NCBI RefSeq assembly: GCF_003020115.1
Contig: NZ_PYFX01000012.1
Span: 1 to 64,000, forward strand
Reading direction: 5' to 3'
DNA length: 64,000 bases
DNA from: Bradyrhizobium sp. MOS002
GTDB lineage: Bacteria > Pseudomonadota > Alphaproteobacteria > Rhizobiales > Xanthobacteraceae
Part shown: positions 9,539 through 16,210 of the stretch, piece by piece
Layout: each line of letters begins with the position of its first letter
Numbering within the stretch: the stretch's first letter is position 1
Made by a program: the position numbers and the translations under genes
The notes under the pieces: model-generated
The model's input: only the letters and a program-made list of their open reading frames with translations
Told to the model about the DNA's origin: nothing
The model's database searches: none

Positions 9539-10162
9539 ATGACGCAAAAAAGAAGCGAAAAGAGCCCTGCTCGGCGAGGGCGGCCACCCGCCTATGACGC
9601 ACAGGCAGCCCTCAAGCAGGCAACCGAGACCTTTTGGAAGACCGGCTACTCTGGAACTTCCCTCGACAAGGTGGCTGCAGCCACCGGGATGAGCCCCCCG
9701 AGCCTCTATGCGGTCTTCGGCAACAAGCACGCGCTCTATCTCGAGGCGCTCGCGCGTTATTGGGAGATCAGCCTTACTGCGACGCGCGCGGCTCTCGCGG
9801 GAGACCATCCCCTGGCCGAGGCGCTGATGCTCGCCTATGACGCAGCGCTGTCGATCTATTTTTCGGGCAAGGGACGCGCGCGCGGCTGCTTTGTGGTCGG
9901 GACCGCAGTCACGGAGGTCGCGGAAGATGAGGCGATCCGGAAAAGTGTCGCGGCGGGACTTCGCGCGATCGACGCCGATTTCGAGGCACGATTCCGCCTC
10001 GCTCAGGACAAGGGTGAGTTGAAGCGCGATGCCGATCCCGCAACGCTTGCGATCCTGGCTTCGGCTACGATGCACACCATCGCGATCCGCGCCCGTGCCG
10101 GCGCGTCCCGCGCCGAACTGAGGGAGGTTGCCCGGAAGGCGGTCAATGTGATCTGCGGATGA
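9539..10162 (+). CDS. TetR/AcrR-family repressor
   Basis: This is a 207-residue regulator. Residues ~15-65 form the TetR helix-turn-helix (GTSLDKVAAATGMSPPSLYAVFGNKHALY); the rest is an all-helical ligand-binding domain. It is divergent from the EmrAB-like pair, with the palindromes between them, so it most likely represses the pump until an inducer binds. The ATG at 9539 follows a GAGG-type ribosome site. Confidence 0.92.
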   Translation: MTQKRSEKSPARRGRPPAYDAQAALKQATETFWKTGYSGTSLDKVAAATGMSPPSLYAVFGNKHALYLEALARYWEISLTATRAALAGDHPLAEALMLAYDAALSIYFSGKGRARGCFVVGTAVTEVAEDEAIRKSVAAGLRAIDADFEARFRLAQDKGELKRDADPATLAILASATMHTIAIRARAGASRAELREVARKAVNVICG

Positions 10163-10427
10163 CGGGAGATGCGGCGGGCCGCAACGCATTCTCGAGACTC
10201 GAAAACTGCCGCCGGCACGCGAAGGGGATAGGTCACACATTTGCGTTCCCGCGCTTCCGTGAAAAGCAGGCGAAAGTCCCCAAACGAAGCACAAGTGTTT
10301 TCGCGCACCGTCGGCACCGACGATGACAGCATCGTAGATTGATCGATGACCTCACGGGCCTCGGTGGCAACCGTACGCCCGGCGGCAGTATGCTCTATGC
10401 CTCAATCCGCCTCTGCGAAGCTGCAGC

Positions 10428-10943
10428 CTAGCCTGCCGCTGCAGCCCCGCGCCGCGGCAGCTTCCAGTCGGGCCGGATGAAGTGGCAGGTGTACCCGTCA
10501 GGATAACGTTCGAGATAATCCTGATGCTCCGGCTCGGCTTCCCAGAACTCGCCGGCGGGCGTCACTTCGGTCACCACCTTACCGGGCCACAGGCCCGACG
10601 CCTCGACGTCGGCGATGGTGTCTTCGGCAATCCGCTTCTGCTCGTCGGTCGTATAGAAAATCGCGGAGCGATAGCTCGTGCCCCGGTCGTTGCCCTGGCG
10701 ATTGAGCGTGGTGGGATCGTGGATCTGGAACAGGAACTCCAACATCGTCCGGAAGCTGGTCTTCGCCGGATCGAAGATGATTTCGATCGCTTCGGCGTGG
10801 CCTTCATGGTTGCGGTAGGTCGCGTTCTTCACCGAACCGCCGGTGTAGCCGACACGGGTCGAGACCACGCCGGGCTGCTTGCGCATGAGATCCTCCATGC
10901 CCCAGAAACACCCTCCGGCCAAAACTGCGCGTTCCGTCGTCAT
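10428..10943 (-). CDS. msrA: Peptide methionine sulfoxide reductase MsrA
   Basis: This 171-residue repair enzyme reduces the S-epimer of methionine sulfoxide in proteins. The catalytic motif GCFWGMED puts the nucleophilic Cys at residue 12, and the family words RVGYTGG, YRNHEGHAE, HDPTTLNRQGND and YRSAIF all follow. The ATG at 10943 is preferred over upstream starts at 10955 and 11015 because GGAGC sits 8-12 nt before it and the family starts here. It is the last gene of a same-strand run (epoxide hydrolase, crotonase, OsmC, cupin) with an oxidative-stress flavour. Confidence 0.96.
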   Translation of the reverse strand: MTTERAVLAGGCFWGMEDLMRKQPGVVSTRVGYTGGSVKNATYRNHEGHAEAIEIIFDPAKTSFRTMLEFLFQIHDPTTLNRQGNDRGTSYRSAIFYTTDEQKRIAEDTIADVEASGLWPGKVVTEVTPAGEFWEAEPEHQDYLERYPDGYTCHFIRPDWKLPRRGAAAAG

Positions 10944-10980
10944 TCGATGCTCCATTCGTTCCGTCGCGATCCGTAAGGCC

Positions 10981-11415
10981 TCATTGCGTCGTTGCATGCA
11001 GGCGCGGGTCATCATGGTCGTCGTGATACTCTAGGCCCAATGGGCCGATGGCAGAAACCTGCGTAACGTATTCGCCGGACTTCGCCCAATGAAAATGCCA
11101 GGTCTCGCCGGGCAGCACGATAACACTGCCCGGCGGATAAGCCTTCACTTTGTCGCCATCAAAAATCTCGCCGAGCCCGATGTAGAACACACCCGACATG
11201 ACCGTGTAGATCCGGTCCTCCGGATGCTTGTGCGGCATCAGCCTGGTGCCGCCCGGCACCTTCACCCGGACCACGTAAGGTCCGGGCTCAGTGGGACTGC
11301 CGACCATCACGGCCAGCCGCGCCCCGGGCGGAAATGCGGGGAACGGCTGCCACGCGACGTCCTCGGGCAAAATCGCCCGGAACCTGTCTTCATCCGGCTG
11401 ATGTTGGCGGGGCAT
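10981..11415 (-). CDS. Cupin-domain protein
   Basis: This is a small 144-residue single-cupin protein. The metal-binding pattern is recognisable: GTRLMPHKHPEDRIYTVMSG supplies His/His/Glu-like ligands in motif 1 and LPGETWHFHW the His of motif 2. It resembles the anti-sigma ChrR-like or DUF4437-like cupins, but no zinc-binding anti-sigma domain is present. The enzymatic or sensing role is unknown. It lies between osmC and msrA with short gaps, suggesting one transcript. Confidence 0.8.
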   Translation of the reverse strand: MPRQHQPDEDRFRAILPEDVAWQPFPAFPPGARLAVMVGSPTEPGPYVVRVKVPGGTRLMPHKHPEDRIYTVMSGVFYIGLGEIFDGDKVKAYPPGSVIVLPGETWHFHWAKSGEYVTQVSAIGPLGLEYHDDHDDPRLHATTQ

Positions 11416-11440
11416 GACGGCAGTCCTGGTGTGTGCTGAG

Positions 11441-11863
11441 CTAGGTCAGCTTGGCGTCGAGCGTGATCTCGGCGTTGAGCACTTTCGACACGGGACAGTT
11501 CTTCTCGGCCTCGCCGGCGATCTTGGCGAAACCTGCGTCGTCAAGGTTCGGCACTTTCGCGCGCAGCGTCAGCGCCGATTTGCTGATCTTGAAGCCTTTG
11601 CCTTCCGGCTCGAGGCTGACCGCGGCTTCCGTCGAGAGCTCGTCCGGCGTAAAGCCGGCGAGCTGCAGGCCGAACGCCAGCGCCATGGTGAAGCAGCCGG
11701 CATGGGCCGCCGCGATCAATTCCTCGGGATTGGTGCCCTTCTCGTTCTCGAAGCGGGTCTTGAAGGAATAAGGCGTCTGGGCGAGCACGCCGGATTCGCT
11801 CGATAGCTGACCGGTGCCATCGCGACCGGTGCCCTTCCAGACTGCTGTTGCCTTGCGGATCAT
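11441..11863 (-). CDS. OsmC-family peroxiredoxin
   Basis: This 140-residue thiol peroxidase belongs to the OsmC/Ohr superfamily and reduces organic hydroperoxides. The peroxidatic Cys is in AAAHAGCF (residue 57) and the resolving Cys in EKNCPVSKVL (residue 123). The GTNPEELIAAAHAG block favours the OsmC branch over Ohr. It is in a same-strand run with an epoxide hydrolase, crotonase, cupin and msrA. Confidence 0.93.
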   Translation of the reverse strand: MIRKATAVWKGTGRDGTGQLSSESGVLAQTPYSFKTRFENEKGTNPEELIAAAHAGCFTMALAFGLQLAGFTPDELSTEAAVSLEPEGKGFKISKSALTLRAKVPNLDDAGFAKIAGEAEKNCPVSKVLNAEITLDAKLT

Positions 11864-11975
11864 CTCAGTTCTCCATGTTTGATTGTTTTAGCACCGGCGC
11901 TCGGTACCGGACGAAAGCGACATTCGCACGACCGCCTGTCATCATTCCAACCGGCCGAACGCCGCAACAGTTCCG

Positions 11976-12824
11976 CTAGCCACCGATCTGTCCGACGTGG
12001 AAGCCGAGCCGGTTCTCGACGTCGCCGGCGCGGTGGAAGCCGCGCGCCATCAGCGCCTTGATGCGGGTCTGGCTCGCGGGGCGGCTGAGCGAAGCCAGGA
12101 ACGCGTCCCATTCCGGCTTGATCTCGACATCCGGCGGCAGGCTCGCAACGTCGACGAGGCGCTTGGTCTCGGCAATCGCCTCCTTGTCGAAGGACGCGAT
12201 GCGCATGGCCAGCGCCTCGACGAAGCCGTCGAGCTCGGCATCCGGCAACGACCGGTTCACATAGCCGTAGCGTTCGGCGAGATCGCCGTGGATGTCGTCG
12301 GCGCCGAGCAGAACTTCGAGCGCGCGGCCGCGTCCCATCAGGCGCGGCAACCGCGCCATCGGCCCGCCGCCGGGCACCAGGCCCGCACCGACCTCCCATT
12401 GCGACAGGATCGCCTTTTCGCGGCTGGCAAAGCGCATATCGCTCGCGAGCGCGAGTTCGCTGCCGACGCCGGTCGCACGGCCCCTGATCGAGGCAATGGA
12501 GACGACCGGCGCACGGCTGAGACGCACCAGCATGTCCGGCAGTGCCTGCAGGCCGGTCGGGCCGGGCGGGATCCGAAGCGAATCCTCCAGCGGAGCGAGG
12601 AAGTCGTAATGCGTGATGAAGAAGCCTTCGACGGCACTGTCGAACACCACGACCTTCACATCGGAATCGCTCTCGATCGCTGTGACGACGTCGTCGAGAA
12701 GCGGGAGCTGCTTGGGGCCGAAGATATTGACCGGGGGCATGTCGAAGGTGACACGCCAATACGACGGCAGCCGACGCTCCAGGCGGATTTGGTCGGTCGT
12801 AAAAGTGCGTTCGGGGCGGTTCAT
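11976..12824 (-). CDS. Enoyl-CoA hydratase/isomerase-family protein
   Basis: This is a 282-residue crotonase-fold protein. The central part (ARAPVVSIASIRGRATGVGSELALASDMRFASREKA) carries the oxyanion-hole backbone region, and GGGPMARLPRLMGRGRALE follows as in the family. The ATG at 12824 has an AGGA site 10 nt upstream; the longer frame to 12935 is leader sequence. The usual catalytic Glu pair is not obvious, so hydratase activity is not assured. It is preceded by the epoxide hydrolase with a ~60-bp gap. Confidence 0.87.
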   Translation of the reverse strand: MNRPERTFTTDQIRLERRLPSYWRVTFDMPPVNIFGPKQLPLLDDVVTAIESDSDVKVVVFDSAVEGFFITHYDFLAPLEDSLRIPPGPTGLQALPDMLVRLSRAPVVSIASIRGRATGVGSELALASDMRFASREKAILSQWEVGAGLVPGGGPMARLPRLMGRGRALEVLLGADDIHGDLAERYGYVNRSLPDAELDGFVEALAMRIASFDKEAIAETKRLVDVASLPPDVEIKPEWDAFLASLSRPASQTRIKALMARGFHRAGDVENRLGFHVGQIGG

Positions 12825-12886
12825 GATTGGATTCCTGGTCTGTGGGAAAAGAGGGGAACGCGCGGAAGTGCGCGTCCCCGCAGGTC

Positions 12887-14200
12887 TCAGATCGACTGAC
12901 GCAGCGGTCGGAAGGCGGTGCGCATTTCCGCGCAAAACAATGCGGGCTGCTCCCAGGCCGCAAAATGGCCGCCCTTGTCGAGACGGTTGTAGTGCATCAG
13001 CTTGGGATAGGCCTTCTCGGTCCAGCTGCGCGGCGCGGCGTAGATCTCGTCCGGGAAGACGCTGACGGCGACCGGGATCTTGATGTGCTTGGGCTCGAAG
13101 AACACCAGCTTGTTCTCCCAGTACAGCCGCGCCGACGACACCGCGGTGTTGGTGAGCCAGTAGAGCGCGATGTTGTCGATCACGTCGTCCCGCGACAGAC
13201 CTTCCGTCTTGCCGTCGAACACCCGGGCGATCATGGCGGTGCTGCGCGCATCATGGTCGAGCATCCAGGACGCGAGGCCCGCCGGCGAATCCACCAGGCC
13301 ATAGAGCGTCTGCGGCCGGTTGGACATCTCGATCGCGTAGCCGAGACCATGCTTGTAGAAATCATCGAGCTGATCGTAAGCGTAGCGCTCGTCGGCCGAG
13401 AGGTTCGACGGCCGCGATCCGCCGGGCTGAAGCGCCTTGGCGATGTCATCAGGAACGGTCGCGGGCATGTTGGTGTGGATACCGAGCAGTTCCGGCGGCG
13501 CGATCACTGCCATCTGCTCCGTTACGGCATTGCCCCAATCGCCGCCTTGCGCGACATAGCGATTGTAGCCGAGCCGCTTCATCAGCACGATCCAGGCCCG
13601 CGCGACGCGCTGGGGGTCCCAGCCCAATTCCGTCGGCTTGCCGGAGAAACCGTGACCAGGCAGCGAGGGGATCACGAGATCGAAGGCGTCCGCCGCCGTC
13701 GCGCCGTGTGCGGTGGGGTCGGTGAGCGGGCCGATGATCTTCATCTGCTCAATGATCGAACCGGGCCAGCCATGCGTGACGATCATCGGCAAGGCATTCT
13801 CGTGCCTGGAGCGGACGTGAATGAAGTGGATGTCGACGCCGTCGATCTCGGTGACGAATTGCGGCAAGGCATTCAGCCGCGCTTCCATCTTGCGCCAGTC
13901 GTAACCGTCGTGCCAGTAGCGCACGAGCTCTTGCACCGTCGTCAGCTGCACGCCCTGCGATTGATCGGCAACGATCTCACGATCCGGCCAGCGCGTCGCC
14001 GCGAGACGGCGGCGGAGATCGAGCAGATCCTGCTCGGGCACGCTGACGTGGAACGGGCGAACCGCCCCACTCACGCCAGCCTTGGCGGAATGCAGCGGCA
14101 GCAGGCTCGATACGCTTGCGGCGACCGCGGTCATCGCGGCCTGGCTCAACAGTTGACGGCGGTCTGGATTGAGAATGTCGGTCCGTGCTTGCGTGGTCAT
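12887..14200 (-). CDS. Epoxide hydrolase (EHN type), Tat-exported
   Basis: This 437-residue alpha/beta hydrolase carries the N-terminal EHN domain of microsomal-type epoxide hydrolases, which opens epoxides to diols. A twin-arginine leader is visible (DRRQLLSQ, hydrophobic Ala-rich core, then HSAKA near residue 41), so it probably acts in the periplasm. HGWPGS at 143-148 forms the oxyanion hole and the nucleophile is Asp221 in QGGDWGN. The ATG at 14200 follows an AGGGAGA site; the frame upstream to 14266 is not family-like. A three-repeat CTAAC array lies ~100 bp upstream. Confidence 0.92.
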   Translation of the reverse strand: MTTQARTDILNPDRRQLLSQAAMTAVAASVSSLLPLHSAKAGVSGAVRPFHVSVPEQDLLDLRRRLAATRWPDREIVADQSQGVQLTTVQELVRYWHDGYDWRKMEARLNALPQFVTEIDGVDIHFIHVRSRHENALPMIVTHGWPGSIIEQMKIIGPLTDPTAHGATAADAFDLVIPSLPGHGFSGKPTELGWDPQRVARAWIVLMKRLGYNRYVAQGGDWGNAVTEQMAVIAPPELLGIHTNMPATVPDDIAKALQPGGSRPSNLSADERYAYDQLDDFYKHGLGYAIEMSNRPQTLYGLVDSPAGLASWMLDHDARSTAMIARVFDGKTEGLSRDDVIDNIALYWLTNTAVSSARLYWENKLVFFEPKHIKIPVAVSVFPDEIYAAPRSWTEKAYPKLMHYNRLDKGGHFAAWEQPALFCAEMRTAFRPLRQSI

Positions 14201-14297
14201 ATTCGATCTCCCTGACTTTGATCGGTGACGCTGACCGAATTCGAAATCAACGCGTCGGTTCGTCATGCAGAGAGATTGGCGCAGGCCCCGGCAATTT

Positions 14298-14326
14298 GCT
14301 CGTTATGGGTTGTTAGACCGCGTTAG
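14298..14326 (-). promoter_or_regulatory. CTAAC direct-repeat array I
   Basis: Read on the minus strand, CTAAC, CTAAC and ATAAC occur at an exact 10-bp period (plus-strand positions 14322, 14312 and 14302), the last extended to ATAACGAGC. The array is ~100 bp upstream of the epoxide hydrolase start. Direct repeats at about one helical turn are the usual target of OmpR/PhoB-type winged helices. Arrays II-IV have the same layout. Confidence 0.6.
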
Positions 14327-14433
14327 CCGTTGCGAGCCGCGATGCGCGCCGCCAAAGCAACACGGCGCGCGATGAGCTCCGTCATCACGCGCCGCCTCGG
14401 CTTGCATCAGTCGACGAATCCGTGCCGTCCAGC

Positions 14434-15171
14434 TCAGGATGGCAGCGGCTGGCCCGCCTGCTCGCGGACCATGTAATCGGCGTACCAATCGGCCCAGTTC
14501 TCGTCGTGCCCGCCGGTCCGCTTTTCGTGCTCGCCATGTGCCGCCGCTGCGCGGCGCAGTGCTGCGGCCAGCGCAGCCTGCGAAGCGAATGTCGTGCCGT
14601 CGCCCGCGATCCGTCCCGGCAATCGCGTCGTGACCTCCTGGAACAGCCAGCCATTGCCGTCGGGATCGCTGAACGAGGCAAATGAGCCGTAGCTGCCGCG
14701 CTTCGGGTCAGCACCGCTCACCCGAACGCTGCCGGAGAGATAAGGCTCATCGGTTCCGGCGTGAGCATCGCCGGCACCATGGAATGGAGCACCGACCTCG
14801 ATGCCGCGTTCGAGCAGATCCTCTCGCGCCGCCTCCAGATCGGAGACGATCAGGTACAAGCCTCGCACCGAGCCCGGTGCAGCCGCCGTCACGTTCCTGC
14901 CGAAAATCACCGAGCAGGCCGAGCCTGGTGGCGTGAACTGGATCACGCGCCAGTCATTGCCGGAGGCAAAATCGGCGTCCAGTCGCCAACCGAGACGCGC
15001 GTAGAAGGCCTTGGCGCGATCGACATCGGACACGGGGATCACGATCACCTCGAGCCTCTGATCAACGCCACGCAATGTCGAAGGCTTGTTCGCAGACTTG
15101 TTGGAAGGCTTGTTGGAAGGCTTGTTTGAAGGCTTGGCCGCGGCGTCGCGGTCGATTTCGGTGGTAGCCAT
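14434..15171 (-). CDS. VOC-family (glyoxalase/bleomycin-resistance-like) protein
   Basis: This is a 245-residue protein with a vicinal-oxygen-chelate domain from about residue 38. The family pattern LEVIVIPVSDVDRAKAFYARLGWRL opens the first beta-alpha-beta3 module. The C-terminal ~60 residues (DGTTFASQAALAAALRRAAAAHGEHEKRTG) are an added helical tail. The N-terminus contains KPSN repeated, encoded by a 12-bp tandem repeat, probably a flexible linker. Metal ligands and substrate cannot be fixed by eye. Confidence 0.88.
   Translation of the reverse strand: MATTEIDRDAAAKPSNKPSNKPSNKSANKPSTLRGVDQRLEVIVIPVSDVDRAKAFYARLGWRLDADFASGNDWRVIQFTPPGSACSVIFGRNVTAAAPGSVRGLYLIVSDLEAAREDLLERGIEVGAPFHGAGDAHAGTDEPYLSGSVRVSGADPKRGSYGSFASFSDPDGNGWLFQEVTTRLPGRIAGDGTTFASQAALAAALRRAAAAHGEHEKRTGGHDENWADWYADYMVREQAGQPLPS
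15081..15137. repeat. 12-bp tandem repeat inside the VOC gene
   Basis: The word GGCTTGTTGGAA is repeated about four times with small changes and encodes Lys-Pro-Ser-Asn units near the N-terminus of the VOC protein. Repeat number may vary between strains because the period is a multiple of three and keeps the frame. Confidence 0.7.
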
Positions 15172-15204
15172 GTCGAACTCCCTGGGTTGGATTCAAGACG
15201 AGCT

Positions 15205-15876
15205 TCAAGCAGCTGCGATCGGCATCGCGATCGTTACGCGCGTGCCCTGTTCTCCCGCCTCGCCCTGCAGCCGGGCGTGAATGCTGCGTGCGAGTCCTTC
15301 GAGAATCCGGCTGCCGGTGCCCTGAAGCGGTCCAGTCGCGCCGATCCCGTTGTCGGCGACCGTGCAGAACCAGGCACCATCGCGATTCGCCATCTCGATG
15401 CGGATCAGCGCATCGTTCCTGTCCGGGAAGGCATGCTTGGCCGCATTCGTCACCAGCTCCGTCAACATCAGCGCGAGCCGATGGCATTGCGACGCCGGCA
15501 GCGTGCCGCTTTCGATCGCCGCCTCGCAACGGATGCCCGCCGGCTCCAGCACCGCCTCGGAAATCGCTCCGCACAGGTTTTCGAAGAAGGCCGCCACCGG
15601 GATCGCCGTATGGTCGTCATTGTCGGACAAGAGTTGATAGAGCCTGCCGAAGGCGACGATGCGCCGCTCGAGCCGGTCCGCTGCAAGCGACACGTCCCTG
15701 GTACCCGACCGGGTGAAATCGCGGCGGACTGACGCACCCAATATCGTCAGCGTGTTCTTCATCCGATGGTGGGATTCCCGCAGCACGAGCTCCCAGTCAC
15801 GCGACTGATCGTCTAAACTGGCCACAAGCTGAGATCGAACGACGTCGTCATTCGGCCGAGCATTGATACCGGACAT
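15205..15876 (-). CDS. Small cytoplasmic sensor histidine kinase (HisKA_2/HWE-like)
   Basis: This is a 223-residue kinase core with no membrane segment or recognisable sensor domain. The phospho-acceptor box is ESHHRMKNTL (His at 36 or 37), of the HisKA_2/HWE class. The ATPase part shows the N-box ELVTNAAKHAF and DNGIGATG as the Mg-ATP binding Asp/Gly box. Such short kinases often work with a separate sensor and the PhyR general-stress system in alphaproteobacteria, but no partner is next to it. A GGGGAGG ribosome site precedes the ATG. CTAAC array II lies 70 bp upstream. Confidence 0.88.
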   Translation of the reverse strand: MSGINARPNDDVVRSQLVASLDDQSRDWELVLRESHHRMKNTLTILGASVRRDFTRSGTRDVSLAADRLERRIVAFGRLYQLLSDNDDHTAIPVAAFFENLCGAISEAVLEPAGIRCEAAIESGTLPASQCHRLALMLTELVTNAAKHAFPDRNDALIRIEMANRDGAWFCTVADNGIGATGPLQGTGSRILEGLARSIHARLQGEAGEQGTRVTIAMPIAAA

Positions 15877-15941
15877 CGTAGCCTCCCCGTTGGAATTAAC
15901 GTCAAACTCGGAACGGATACTGGATGCAGTTCGCCCGCATT

Positions 15942-15970
15942 GCTCGTTAGACGTTGCAAGTTTTTGTTAT
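15942..15970 (-). promoter_or_regulatory. CTAAC direct-repeat array II
   Basis: On the minus strand, ATAAC, CTTGC and CTAACGAGC follow each other at a 10-bp period (plus positions 15966, 15956 and 15946). The gene-proximal repeat CTAACGAGC is the best conserved, as in arrays I and IV. It lies 66-94 bp upstream of the histidine kinase start. Confidence 0.5.
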
Positions 15971-16132
15971 GATGGCGGTGCGACGACGGGGGCTCCAAAG
16001 CGCGGGCTGGGCGGTCAAGCACGCTGCCGGGTCGCTCCGATCGCTTCGAGATGCTCGCGTTTGAGCACAATTTGCGACGGATCGTCGCGCGCGATCGGCC
16101 AATTGCCGGCACCTTCCACGCGATTTCGCCAC

Positions 16133-16168
16133 TTTCGGCCAGTTTACTCAGAGTTCCCTTCTGGTAGA
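16133..16168 (+). promoter_or_regulatory. Conserved upstream block, second copy
   Basis: TTTCGGCCAGTTTACT and TTCTGGTAGA recur with the same 26-bp offset as at 2779-2814, here 78 bp before the GTG of regulator B. The sequence between and around the two words has diverged, so the words themselves appear to be under selection. Confidence 0.6.
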
Positions 16169-16210
16169 TCAAAGTGCAGAGTTCAGCTCTTTCACTGGAA
16201 TGATTGGCCC

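Larger units (their letters stand above)
15877..16210. other. Divergent region between kinase and regulator B
   Basis: This 334-bp stretch has no supported gene. It contains CTAAC array II (15946-15970), oriented toward the kinase, and the regulator-type conserved block (16133-16168), oriented toward regulator B. A long plus-strand frame crosses it, but the sequence before 16211 has no family resemblance. Confidence 0.6.

Noticed and set aside
12827..14215. 462-residue plus-strand reading frame opposite the epoxide hydrolase
   Set aside because: High-GC antisense shadow: composition is Arg/Gly/Asp/His-rich with no domain, and the opposite strand has a clear epoxide hydrolase with motifs.
15863..16210. 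Upstream extension of regulator B to a 1063-residue protein
   Set aside because: The extra 116 residues have no similarity to copy A, cross array II and the conserved promoter block, and the GTG at 16211 aligns with the GTG of copy A.
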